DNA of 10,450 bases from Muribaculaceae bacterium. GTDB lineage: Bacteria > Bacteroidota > Bacteroidia > Bacteroidales > Muribaculaceae. Position numbers and translations under genes: made by a program. The stretch spans positions 1 to 10,450 of the forward strand of contig JAEEVB010000075.1 in the NCBI GenBank assembly GCA_016287065.1, in the 5' to 3' direction. This document shows positions 1 through 6,825 of this stretch, one piece after another. How positions within the stretch are numbered: position 1 is the stretch's first letter; every line of letters starts with the position of its first letter. The notes beneath the pieces are model-generated. The model was not told the DNA's origin and searched no databases. It saw only the letters and a list, made by a program, of their open reading frames with translations.

Positions 1-594
1 GTTCAGGATGGAGCGGCCCAGGGTAAGTTCGTCGGTATATTCGATCTCGTTGCCCACGCTCACACCGCGTGCCAGCATAGTGATTTTCACGTCGGGGTAG
101 GGTGCCAGCCGACGGAAAATGTAGAAATTGGTGGTGTCGCCCTCCATGGTGGCACTCAGCGCCAGTATCACCTCCTTGATGTCGCCTTGCGCCACGCGCT
201 GCACCAGACTCTCGATTTCAATGTCTTGTGGCCCGATGCCATCCATGGGCGAGATGAGTCCGCCCAGCACGTGGTAGAGCCCGTGGTGCTGGTGGGTGTT
301 CTCGATGCTCATCACGTCCTTCACATTCTCGACCACGCATACCGTGGAGGTGTCGCGGTTGGGATTGGCGCAGATGGGGCAGGTGGCCGTCTCGCTGATG
401 TTGTGACACACGTGGCAGTACTGGATCTCGTTGCGCAGCCTGATGATGGCCTCGCCAAACTGCTGCGCCTCGGCGGGGTCGCGCTTGAGCAGATACAGCA
501 CCAGCCGCAAGGCAGTCTTGCGGCCTATGCCGGGCAGCTTGGCAAACTGTGCCACGGCGTTCTCGAGTAGCGTTGAAGCAAATTCCTGTTCCAT
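1..594 (-). CDS. recR: Recombination mediator protein RecR (3' end cut off)
   Basis: RecR acts in the cytoplasm with RecO (and RecF) to load RecA at single-stranded gaps and breaks. I translated 198 codons from the ATG at 594-592 to the window edge without a stop. The family is about 200 residues long, so probably only a few codons are missing. The order is typical: helix-hairpin-helix LPGIGRKTALR (20-30), a four-cysteine zinc finger (C60, C63, C72, C75), then the Toprim domain beginning near VCVVEN (85-90) and containing GGLISPMDGIGP (111-122). The protein ends with the family-typical EYTDELTLGR (185-194). The start is chosen because MEQEFASTLLENAV matches the N-terminus usual in Bacteroidales RecR and no upstream in-frame start is plausible. 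The gene is transcribed away from mdh. Its promoter lies so close that the predicted leader is only a few bases. Identity is nearly certain. Confidence 0.96.
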   Translation of the reverse strand, partial: MEQEFASTLLENAVAQFAKLPGIGRKTALRLVLYLLKRDPAEAQQFGEAIIRLRNEIQYCHVCHNISETATCPICANPNRDTSTVCVVENVKDVMSIENTHQHHGLYHVLGGLISPMDGIGPQDIEIESLVQRVAQGDIKEVILALSATMEGDTTNFYIFRRLAPYPDVKITMLARGVSVGNEIEYTDELTLGRSILN

Positions 595-605
595 ATCGAA
601 TGGTG

Positions 606-636
606 CAAAGTTAATGCTTTTTTCATAATGTGTGAA
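606..636 (-). promoter_or_regulatory. Predicted recR promoter (Bacteroidota type)
   Basis: On the minus strand a -7 element TAACTTTG (613-606) matches the Bacteroidota consensus TAnnTTTG. A TTC at 636-634, in place of the usual TTG, stands exactly 20 bases upstream. Transcription would start near 599, leaving about five bases before the recR ATG. The -7 match is strong and the -33 match is approximate. Confidence 0.7.
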
Positions 637-653
637 CCCTGATTGGTTGAAAA

Positions 654-664
654 TCAGTCACTGA
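654..664. repeat. Short palindrome in the recR-mdh intergenic region
   Basis: The 11-base sequence TCAGTCACTGA is a perfect inverted repeat with 5-base arms around a central C. It lies between the two divergent promoters, upstream of both -33 elements. It overlaps a second small inverted repeat, CTGATT (639-644) with AATCAG (652-657). Either could be an operator, but arms this short arise by chance in AT-rich DNA, so no function is assigned. Confidence 0.25.
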
Positions 665-696
665 AAAACTAAAAAAGTATAACGTAGTTATAAAAA

Positions 697-727
697 TTGC
701 TTTTCATGAAATAAATGACTATCTTTG
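697..727 (+). promoter_or_regulatory. Predicted mdh promoter (Bacteroidota type)
   Basis: TTG at 697-699 and TATCTTTG at 720-727 are separated by exactly 20 bases and match the Bacteroidota -33 and -7 elements fully. Transcription would begin near 734, giving an A/T-rich leader of about 50 bases before the mdh ATG at 785. No Shine-Dalgarno sequence is visible, which is normal for this phylum. The promoter probably also drives the C10 peptidase gene. Confidence 0.82.
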
Positions 728-784
728 CGTTTGCTTTATAAGTGAAAAATTATATTTACAATCATAAAAAAAGATTCAATTGAT

Positions 785-1777
785 ATGGAATTTTTAACAA
801 ACGACAAACTGGTAATCGTCGGCGCAGCCGGCATGATTGGCTCTAACATGGTTCAAACTGCCCTGATGATGGGCCTGACTAACGACATTTGCCTCTACGA
901 TGTGTTCCCCCCCACGGGTGTGGCCGAGGAAATGCTGCAGAGTGGTTTCGACAATGTGAAAATCACATCTACCACCGATGCTAAGGAAGCTTTCACTAAC
1001 GCTAAATATATCATCTCGTCGGGTGGTGCTCCCCGCAAGGAGGGCATGACTCGCGAAGATCTGCTCAAGGGTAACTGTGAGATTGCCGAGGGCCTGGGTA
1101 AGGACATCAAGCAATATTGCCCCGATGTGAAACATGTGGTGATTATCTTCAATCCCGCCGACCTCACGGGTCTGGTGACGCTGCTCTACTCGGGTCTGAA
1201 GCCCTCACAGGTGACAACCCTCGCCGCTCTCGACACCACCCGCTTGCAGAGTGCACTTGCCAAGAAATTTGGCGTGATGCAGAACGAAATCACAGGTTGC
1301 GCTACCTATGGTGGCCACGGCGAACAGATGGCAGTGTTTGGCAGCCATGTTGAGGTTGCCGGCCGCAAGCTCACCGACATCATCGGTACCGACGAATTCC
1401 CCGTCGAGGAGTGGGAAGAGATGAAACACCATGTGACACAAGGTGGTGCTGCCATCATCAAGCTGCGCGGCCGCAGCTCGTTCCAGAGCCCCTCTTACCT
1501 GTCGGTCGAAATGATTCGTTCGGTCATGGGTGGCGAGAAATTCCGCTTCCCCGTTGGCACCTATGTGAACAACGAGAAGTATAACCACATTATGATGGCA
1601 ATGAAGACCACACTCGATGTGAACGGTGTGAGCTACGAGGTTCCGCAGGGCACTCCCGAGGAGAATGCCAAGCTCGACGCAAGCTATGAGCACCTGTGCA
1701 AGATGCGCGACGAACTGGTTACGCTCAACATTGTGCCGCCCATCAGCGAGTGGAACAAAATCAACCCCAACCTGTAA
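785..1777 (+). CDS. mdh: Malate dehydrogenase
   Basis: This enzyme interconverts malate and oxaloacetate with NAD(H) in the cytoplasm. In Bacteroidales it works in the reductive branch from oxaloacetate via malate and fumarate to succinate. The 330-residue protein has the usual length and shows the LDH/MDH fold signature. GAAGMIG (13-19) binds the dinucleotide, and D39 at the end of the second strand favours NAD over NADP. The active-site loop GGAPRKEGMTR (80-90) carries the substrate arginines R84 and R90; an arginine at the R84 position marks an MDH rather than an LDH, which has glutamine there. N123, D150 and R153 (LDTTR) and the catalytic H178 (GGHGE) complete the site. The C-terminus WNKINPNL resembles that of Bacteroides malate dehydrogenases. 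A full consensus promoter precedes the gene, and the peptidase gene follows after 15 bases. Nothing suggests damage. Confidence 0.97.
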   Translation: MEFLTNDKLVIVGAAGMIGSNMVQTALMMGLTNDICLYDVFPPTGVAEEMLQSGFDNVKITSTTDAKEAFTNAKYIISSGGAPRKEGMTREDLLKGNCEIAEGLGKDIKQYCPDVKHVVIIFNPADLTGLVTLLYSGLKPSQVTTLAALDTTRLQSALAKKFGVMQNEITGCATYGGHGEQMAVFGSHVEVAGRKLTDIIGTDEFPVEEWEEMKHHVTQGGAAIIKLRGRSSFQSPSYLSVEMIRSVMGGEKFRFPVGTYVNNEKYNHIMMAMKTTLDVNGVSYEVPQGTPEENAKLDASYEHLCKMRDELVTLNIVPPISEWNKINPNL

Positions 1778-1792
1778 TTATTATAGCACACC

Positions 1793-3184
1793 ATGAAAAG
1801 GAATTATGTGCTCAAGGCATTTATTGCCTTGGTGGCTGTTGCGGTGTCACAACTGGCTACAGCAGGCAACATCGATGAAGTGGCAGCACGTAGCGCAGCT
1901 AGCAGTTTCATTCGCCAACAAGCATCGGCAGGCAAGTTCAATGCGGCTGCTGGTGCACAGTTGTCGCTTACTCATGTCGAGGCATCGAAGGCTGTTGCCG
2001 GCGCCAATGACTACTATGTGTATAACCTCGAAGGTGGTGGCTGGATTATCATAGCAGGCGAAGACCGCGCCGCCACAGTGCTGGGCTACAGCGACCAGGG
2101 TAGGCTCGACTTCAGCAATCTGCCCTACAACTTCAAGGGGCTGCTCAACAGTTACAAACGCGAGATTGAATACTTGCAGACCTATACTGCCGACGATCTT
2201 GTGCGCGTCGAGAGCTCAGGAAACCTTAAGGAGGTAGTGGCTCCGCTCATCAAGACCACATGGGGTCAGGAAATGCCCTACTACCTGCAGTGCCCGCTTT
2301 ATCAAAATGAGTACTGCGTGGTGGGTTGCGTGGCAACCGCTATGGCCCAGGTGATGAAGTACTGGCAGTATCCGCAGGAGTGCAACGGTGTGGCTTCGTA
2401 CTATTGCTATAATATAGGTGGATATGTGCCCGCTCTGCCCGCTACCACGTTCGACTACAACCTCATGCTCGACAGCTATTGCCACTGGGACTACAACACC
2501 AGCACCCTGGTGCAGGACACCTATACCGATGCCCAGGCACAGGAGGTAGCAAAACTGTCGCGCTATTGTGGTCAGGCGGTAGAAATGAGCTACAGCCCCG
2601 AGGGCAGTGGCGCCTACACTTCCGATCAGCTGGCAGCTATGAAAGCATTCGGTTATCGTTCCTCGGCTCAAGATGTTCGGAAAAATGGCTATATGTATGG
2701 TAGTTACACCACAGCTGAGTGGGAGGAGATGATGAGGACCGAGCTTTTGGCTGGTCGCCCCATTCTATATTCGGCCGACGACTATTCTGAGGGTGGCCAC
2801 GCCTTTATTTGCGACGGCTTGAGTGGCGATGGTAAGTTCCACTTCAACTTTGGCTGGTATGGCACCTGCGACGGCTGGTTTGTGTCGACAGCTCTGAACG
2901 TGACGCATCGCGAGGGCGACGAGTTACACTTCAACTGGGATCACGAGATGCTCATAGGCGTTCAGCCACCTGAAGGCTGGGAACCTCCCGTGACTGTGAC
3001 TCCAGGCGATGCCAATGCCGACGGCAAGGTGGATGTGAACGATGTGACCACTGTGATCAACTTCATTCTGGGCAAGAATCCCAACCCGTTCAACGAAGCT
3101 AACGCCGACGTGAACGGTAGTGGCGACGTGAACGTGATGGATGTGACCCTTATCATCAACATCATCCTGAACACGCAGCAGTAA
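1793..3184 (+). CDS. Secreted C10 (streptopain-like) cysteine peptidase with C-terminal dockerin
   Basis: This is a predicted exported papain-fold peptidase of MEROPS family C10, the family of streptococcal SpeB and Prevotella/Porphyromonas PrtT. The signal peptide spans residues 1-24 with an ATA cleavage site. A Spi/C10 propeptide covers about 25-145 (GGGWIIIAGEDRA at 81-93). The catalytic domain covers about 150-392. The nucleophile is C179 in GCVATAMAQVMKYW, and the catalytic histidine is H336 in GGHAF, followed by HFNFGWYG (350-357). Residues 405-463 form a type I dockerin with two calcium loops, D406-N408-D410-D414-D417 and D439-N441-S443-D445-D450, after a Pro-rich linker (392-404). Nine cysteines lie in the mature region, whereas SpeB has one. 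The gene starts 15 bases after mdh with no terminator or promoter between, so co-transcription is inferred. Substrate is unknown. No type IX secretion tail is seen; the protein may be released or anchored through its dockerin. The family call is firm. Confidence 0.93.
   Translation: MKRNYVLKAFIALVAVAVSQLATAGNIDEVAARSAASSFIRQQASAGKFNAAAGAQLSLTHVEASKAVAGANDYYVYNLEGGGWIIIAGEDRAATVLGYSDQGRLDFSNLPYNFKGLLNSYKREIEYLQTYTADDLVRVESSGNLKEVVAPLIKTTWGQEMPYYLQCPLYQNEYCVVGCVATAMAQVMKYWQYPQECNGVASYYCYNIGGYVPALPATTFDYNLMLDSYCHWDYNTSTLVQDTYTDAQAQEVAKLSRYCGQAVEMSYSPEGSGAYTSDQLAAMKAFGYRSSAQDVRKNGYMYGSYTTAEWEEMMRTELLAGRPILYSADDYSEGGHAFICDGLSGDGKFHFNFGWYGTCDGWFVSTALNVTHREGDELHFNWDHEMLIGVQPPEGWEPPVTVTPGDANADGKVDVNDVTTVINFILGKNPNPFNEANADVNGSGDVNVMDVTLIINIILNTQQ
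3008..3172 (+). repeat. Duplicated dockerin calcium-binding repeat inside the C10 peptidase gene
   Basis: Two tandem F-hand-like units encode residues 406-427 and 439-460 of the peptidase. Each has the D-x-N-x-D/S pattern followed by a helix rich in V, T and I (DVTTVINFIL and DVTLIINIIL). The units also resemble each other at DNA level, as expected for an internal duplication. Type I dockerins usually bind cohesin domains; no cohesin is encoded in this window. Confidence 0.85.
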
Positions 3185-3211
3185 TCGCAACGTCACACAG
3201 GCGAAACAAAA

Positions 3212-3240
3212 ACGAGGGGAGCGATTGTCGCTCCCCTCGT
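3212..3240 (-). terminator. Intrinsic terminator for the ROK kinase gene, between convergent genes
   Basis: The arms 3212-3224 (ACGAGGGGAGCGA) and 3228-3240 are perfectly complementary: a 13-bp GC-rich stem with a 3-base loop TTG. Read on the minus strand the stem is followed at once by TTTTTGTTT, the classic terminator layout, 25 bases past the kinase stop. Read on the plus strand the stem follows the C10 peptidase stop by 27 bases but has no T-tract after it, so it may end rightward transcription less efficiently. Confidence 0.85.
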
Positions 3241-3265
3241 GCTATTGTAGCAGTTATGCCACACG

Positions 3266-4240
3266 TTACTCTTTCACTTCCCAGCCCAGGGCCGATGCGC
3301 CAAGCACGGCGGCATCGCTTTCCTTGAGTTCAGAGATGAGGATTTTCACTTTGCCCTTGAACACCTTCATCACATTTTTCTCGAAGGCGTCACGCACGGG
3401 TTTCATGATGAGATCGCCACTCTTGGTCAGACCGCCGAAGAGCACAAATGCCTCGGGGCTCGAGAAGGTGGTGAAGTCGGCAAGTGCCTCGCCTAGAATG
3501 GTGCCGGTGTACTCGAAGATTTCCTTGGCCAGCTTGTCGCCAGCAACGGCGCAGTCATACACGTCTTTTGAGGTAATCTTGTCGGCATCCAGTTCGCGCA
3601 GTTTCGACTCGTCGGTGCGAATGTCGAGGAACTCGCGTGCTGTGCGTGCCACACCCGTTGCCGAGCAGTAGGCCTCGAGGCAGCCCGTGCGTCCACAGCC
3701 GCACATGCGACCGTTGTTGCGTTTCATCACCACGTGGCCCAGCTCGCCGGCAAAGCCGTCATGGCCGTACACCATCTGTCCATTGATGACGATGCCGCTA
3801 CCCACACCGGTACCCAGTGTAATCATGATGAAATCTTTCATGCCACGTGCTACGCCGTAGGTCATTTCGCCGATGGCGGCAGCATTGGCGTCGTTGGTGA
3901 TGACGCAGGGAATGCCAAATTTCTCGGTGATGAGTTCAGCCAGTGGAATGGGAGTGGGCCAGGGCAGGTTCACGCCGTCTTCGATAATGCCGGTATAATA
4001 GTTGGCGTTAGGAGCACCGATACCAATGCCGTTGATTTTGTCTACAGCGTCGTTAGCCACAATGATGCGGGTGATTTCGGTGTAGAGTTCATCGATGTAG
4101 TCGTTGATGTCACTGTGTTTGCCGGTCTTGATTGAGTCGCTGGCAATCACGTTGCCGCGAGCGTCTACGATACCGAAGGCGGTGTTGGTGCCGCCCATGT
4201 CAATACCTATTACATAAGGTTTTGTAGCCAGATTAGCCAT
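3266..4240 (-). CDS. ROK-family sugar kinase (glucokinase / RokA-like)
   Basis: ROK kinases phosphorylate sugars such as glucose, mannose or N-acetylglucosamine with ATP in the cytoplasm, feeding glycolysis. The 324-residue protein has the usual single-domain length and no helix-turn-helix, so it is a kinase rather than a ROK repressor. Visible motifs are the phosphate-binding loop DMGGTNT (14-20), the sugar-binding stretch with GIGAPN (73-78), the catalytic base D117 in TNDANAAA, the second phosphate loop LGTGVGSG (142-149), the sugar-contacting E166 and H169 in GELGH, and the zinc site H169/C180/C182/C187 in CGCGRTGCLE. In Bacteroides fragilis RokA is a characterised broad-specificity hexokinase of this type, and this gene could be its orthologue; exact substrate cannot be read from the sequence. 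It has its own strong promoter and a strong terminator, so it appears monocistronic despite lying downstream of the TonB receptor in the same direction. Confidence 0.92.
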   Translation of the reverse strand: MANLATKPYVIGIDMGGTNTAFGIVDARGNVIASDSIKTGKHSDINDYIDELYTEITRIIVANDAVDKINGIGIGAPNANYYTGIIEDGVNLPWPTPIPLAELITEKFGIPCVITNDANAAAIGEMTYGVARGMKDFIMITLGTGVGSGIVINGQMVYGHDGFAGELGHVVMKRNNGRMCGCGRTGCLEAYCSATGVARTAREFLDIRTDESKLRELDADKITSKDVYDCAVAGDKLAKEIFEYTGTILGEALADFTTFSSPEAFVLFGGLTKSGDLIMKPVRDAFEKNVMKVFKGKVKILISELKESDAAVLGASALGWEVKE

Positions 4241-4287
4241 GTTGAAAAGAGTTTAAGTGGTTTATAATTATTGGATTTTGAATTTCA

Positions 4288-4318
4288 CAAAGTTAGCATT
4301 TTTATGCACAAGAAACAA
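4288..4318 (-). promoter_or_regulatory. Predicted promoter of the ROK kinase gene
   Basis: On the minus strand TTG at 4318-4316 and TAACTTTG at 4295-4288 are spaced by exactly 20 bases and match both Bacteroidota elements fully. Transcription would start near 4281, leaving a leader of about 40 bases. It lies in the 109-base gap behind the TonB receptor stop. Confidence 0.8.
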
Positions 4319-4349
4319 GGTTTTGCCCTGTTTTTTTGTGAGGCTCACA

Positions 4350-6761
4350 TCAGAAGGTCATTGATATGCGTGCGTTGATTTGCCTGCGGGTGAGGTAATT
4401 GGGCACGGCATACTGAATGGCGTTGACGTCGGTCACCCAGTAGTAGCTGCTCACATTGGAGATGTCGAGCAGGTTGAACACATCCACACCCAGCCAAATG
4501 CTCTTGAAGTGGCTCAGGAAGCCCGACGACGGCCGGTGTTCCTTGCCCACGAGTTCGAAACTCACACCGGCATCCACGCGCTTGTAGGCGGGCTGGCGGA
4601 AGTAGGCCACATCGCGTGTCATGCGCGGCGAGGTGGTGGGCAGACCATCGGAGATGATGCCCTTGAGGCTGAACTTGAAGCGTGGATGGTTGGGGAAGTA
4701 GTCGGTAAAGAAGATGGCCACGCTGTAACGCTGGTCGGTAGGCAACGGCACCTTCACGCCGTTGAGGGTTTCTTGCGTCTTCATCAGCGAGAGGCTAATC
4801 CACGAGTCGGTTCCCTCCACAAACTGGCCGAAGAACTTCATGTCGATACCGGCAATGTAACCTTTGGAACTGTTGGTTCCTGAATACACGAGCTTGAGGT
4901 TATCTACCTCGTAGGGAATGAGGTTAGACAAATTCTTGTAATAGACCTCAGTAGTGAACTTGAAGGGTCGGTTCATGGCACGGAAGGTGTAGTCGCCTCC
5001 CAGAATGGCGTGTATGCTGCGCGGCGACTTGATGTCGCGGTTCAACTCAATGTAGTTGTTGCCCAGTTCGTCGGTGCGCTCGATGCGGTATTCCTTGTAG
5101 AAGGGCGACTGGTAGTAGATGCCGCCCGCAAGGCGCAGTGAGAAGCGGTTGTTGCGTGCTGGCACGTAGCCAATGCTGAAGCGCGGCGAGAACAGTGTCT
5201 CCTTGTTGAAGTCCCAGTACGACACACGCAAGCCCAGGTTCACCGTGAGCATGCCGGCATCCATATATAATTTATAGGTGTCTTGCACAAATCCCGAGAA
5301 ACGGGTGGTCTTCAGGTCGTTGTGCGATGCCAGATTAGAAATCACATTCACCTCGTTGGGCAAGTGGGGCAGGGAGTAGCCGGCCGAGTCGCGCCATTGC
5401 CACTCGCGCGAGCGTTCGTAGATGTCGTCGCGGCGCAAGTTGAAACCATAGGTGAAATTGTTGTGGCTGATAGAGATGTTTCCTTTAAGCCCTATATTCA
5501 TCACCTTGATGCGAAGCCTGTTACGGGCATGCTCATGATACTTGCCCACACCCAGTTCACCGCCTATCGATTCCTCGCCGGCGCTGGTGCCTGCGGCATC
5601 AAGCCAGTATTCGCCGTGAATGTCGTAAGCGACCAGCTCGTTGGTCTGGTAAGCCGAGCCGAGCAGTGTGATGTCGTTGCCCTTTTTGAAACTGTAGGTG
5701 AGTGAGAGGGCGCCGAAGTAGGTCTGGAACTTGTCTTTCTCATGACCGTCGAAATACACGAGAAACGACTTGGCATTTTGTGAGGTACCGAAGCTCGTCT
5801 CGCGGTTCTTGGGTGTGAATCGGTAGTCGTTGATCGACACATTGCCTAGGAACGACATTTTGAATTTGTCGCTGGGCTTCAGTGTGATAAAAGTCTGGTA
5901 GTCGAGGTATTGGGGGTCATATTCACCCTTCGAGTCCATCGAGCCCAGCAGCGACGAGTTGCGCTTGTAGCGCACACCATGCAGCTGAGAGAATTTGCTG
6001 CTGGCCTGACCTATCGACAGACTGCCGCCCTGCAGGCTTGCTGCAAGTGAACCCTCGAAAGCCTCGGGTTCCTTGTAGGTGATGTCGAGCACCGACGACA
6101 TCTTGTCGCTATACTCGGCATTGAAGCCACCCGTCGAGAAACTCACGCCCTTGACCATGTCGGGGTTGATGACACTCAAACCCTCCTGCTGCCCTGAACT
6201 GATGAGCTGCGGGCGATAGATTTCGATGCCGTTGATATACACGCTGTTCTCATCGTAGGTGCCGCCTCGGACCATATACTGCGAACTCATCTCGTTCTTT
6301 GAACTCACACCGGCTTGCGTGGCGATGATGGCCTCAACACTGCCGCCCGAGGCGTCGGGGGTAAGTGCCAGGTTGCTTGCATCGATCTGCTGCATGGTGT
6401 TGGTCTGTTTCTTGAACTCGGTGATTTGCACTTCGGCGAGTTCGTGAGTCTTCTTGTAAAGTTTGGGGTTGAGTGATACGTTGCCTGTGGGTTTCACAAT
6501 CTGGCGACGCACATCGCTGTAGCCCAGGCACGAGAAAATGACCATGATGGTGTCGGCGGGCGGCACGGTGAGCTCATACATGCCCTTGGTGTCGGTCACG
6601 GTACCTATGGCGGTTCCTTCGATGCGCACGGTGGCAAAGTCGATGGGATTCTCTTTATCATCAATGACTTTACCCGATATCTTCACTTGAGCTGCCAGTG
6701 GTAATACGGTGACGATTGCCATCAGCAACACGGTCCATTTGAGTCTTGAGTTATGTTTCAT
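4350..6761 (-). CDS. TonB-dependent outer-membrane receptor with carboxypeptidase-regulatory-like N-terminal domain
   Basis: TonB-dependent receptors import scarce nutrients across the outer membrane using energy passed by TonB/ExbBD. The 803-residue protein has a signal peptide (1-24, ending PLAA before Q25). A carboxypeptidase-regulatory-like beta-sandwich follows at about 26-100 (VKISGKVIDDKENPIDFATV onward). A linker containing HELAEVQITEF (106-116), where the TonB box is expected, leads into a plug domain (about 117-232) with YMVRGGTYDENSVYINGIEI (162-181) and GGFNAEYSDKMSSVLDI (211-227). A 22-strand barrel would fill the rest and ends in the aromatic MTF, as expected for BAM-inserted barrels. 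It is shorter than typical SusC proteins and has no susD gene beside it, so a glycan SusCD pair is unlikely; the ligand could be a metal chelate, vitamin or peptide and is unknown. It follows engB by 64 bases with no clear promoter, so it may belong to that transcription unit. No good terminator is visible behind it. Confidence 0.92.
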   Translation of the reverse strand: MKHNSRLKWTVLLMAIVTVLPLAAQVKISGKVIDDKENPIDFATVRIEGTAIGTVTDTKGMYELTVPPADTIMVIFSCLGYSDVRRQIVKPTGNVSLNPKLYKKTHELAEVQITEFKKQTNTMQQIDASNLALTPDASGGSVEAIIATQAGVSSKNEMSSQYMVRGGTYDENSVYINGIEIYRPQLISSGQQEGLSVINPDMVKGVSFSTGGFNAEYSDKMSSVLDITYKEPEAFEGSLAASLQGGSLSIGQASSKFSQLHGVRYKRNSSLLGSMDSKGEYDPQYLDYQTFITLKPSDKFKMSFLGNVSINDYRFTPKNRETSFGTSQNAKSFLVYFDGHEKDKFQTYFGALSLTYSFKKGNDITLLGSAYQTNELVAYDIHGEYWLDAAGTSAGEESIGGELGVGKYHEHARNRLRIKVMNIGLKGNISISHNNFTYGFNLRRDDIYERSREWQWRDSAGYSLPHLPNEVNVISNLASHNDLKTTRFSGFVQDTYKLYMDAGMLTVNLGLRVSYWDFNKETLFSPRFSIGYVPARNNRFSLRLAGGIYYQSPFYKEYRIERTDELGNNYIELNRDIKSPRSIHAILGGDYTFRAMNRPFKFTTEVYYKNLSNLIPYEVDNLKLVYSGTNSSKGYIAGIDMKFFGQFVEGTDSWISLSLMKTQETLNGVKVPLPTDQRYSVAIFFTDYFPNHPRFKFSLKGIISDGLPTTSPRMTRDVAYFRQPAYKRVDAGVSFELVGKEHRPSSGFLSHFKSIWLGVDVFNLLDISNVSSYYWVTDVNAIQYAVPNYLTRRQINARISMTF

Positions 6762-6825
6762 ACTCTCTATAACGAGAAAAAACTCTTTTCAGTATATATA
6801 GCTAGTATTTTTTTAGCTGTTTACT
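6762..6825 (-). other. engB-TonB receptor intergenic gap without a recognisable promoter
   Basis: The 64 bases contain no TAnnTTTG element and no terminator with a T-tract on the minus strand. A weak inverted repeat (AGCTA and TAGCT around nine bases, read on the minus strand) and an A/T-rich run are all that is visible. The simplest reading is transcription continuing from engB into the receptor gene, although a non-consensus promoter cannot be excluded. Confidence 0.5.

Larger units (their letters stand above)
595..784. other. Divergent intergenic region between recR and mdh
   Basis: This 190-base AT-rich gap contains the two opposed promoters and two small overlapping inverted repeats (639-664), described separately. 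I see no small ORF, RNA gene or riboswitch-like structure in it. Confidence 0.7.

Noticed and set aside
187..570. Plus-strand open frame opposite recR (127 codons)
   Set aside because: The minus strand gives a complete RecR with zinc finger and Toprim motifs over the same bases, and the plus-strand product is low-complexity and V/H/A-rich with no recognisable motif.
3266..4240. ROK-type transcriptional repressor (NagC/XylR-like)
   Set aside because: The protein begins directly with the ATP-binding strand at residue 10 and has no N-terminal helix-turn-helix, and the catalytic and zinc residues are all present, so a kinase is the better call.
4321..4349. Possible terminator of the TonB receptor gene near the T-run at 4331-4337
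   Set aside because: The repeat GTGA-GGC-TCAC has only a 4-bp stem, and the T-run is on the plus strand, so on the transcribed minus strand it is an A-run. It does not fit an intrinsic terminator for that gene.
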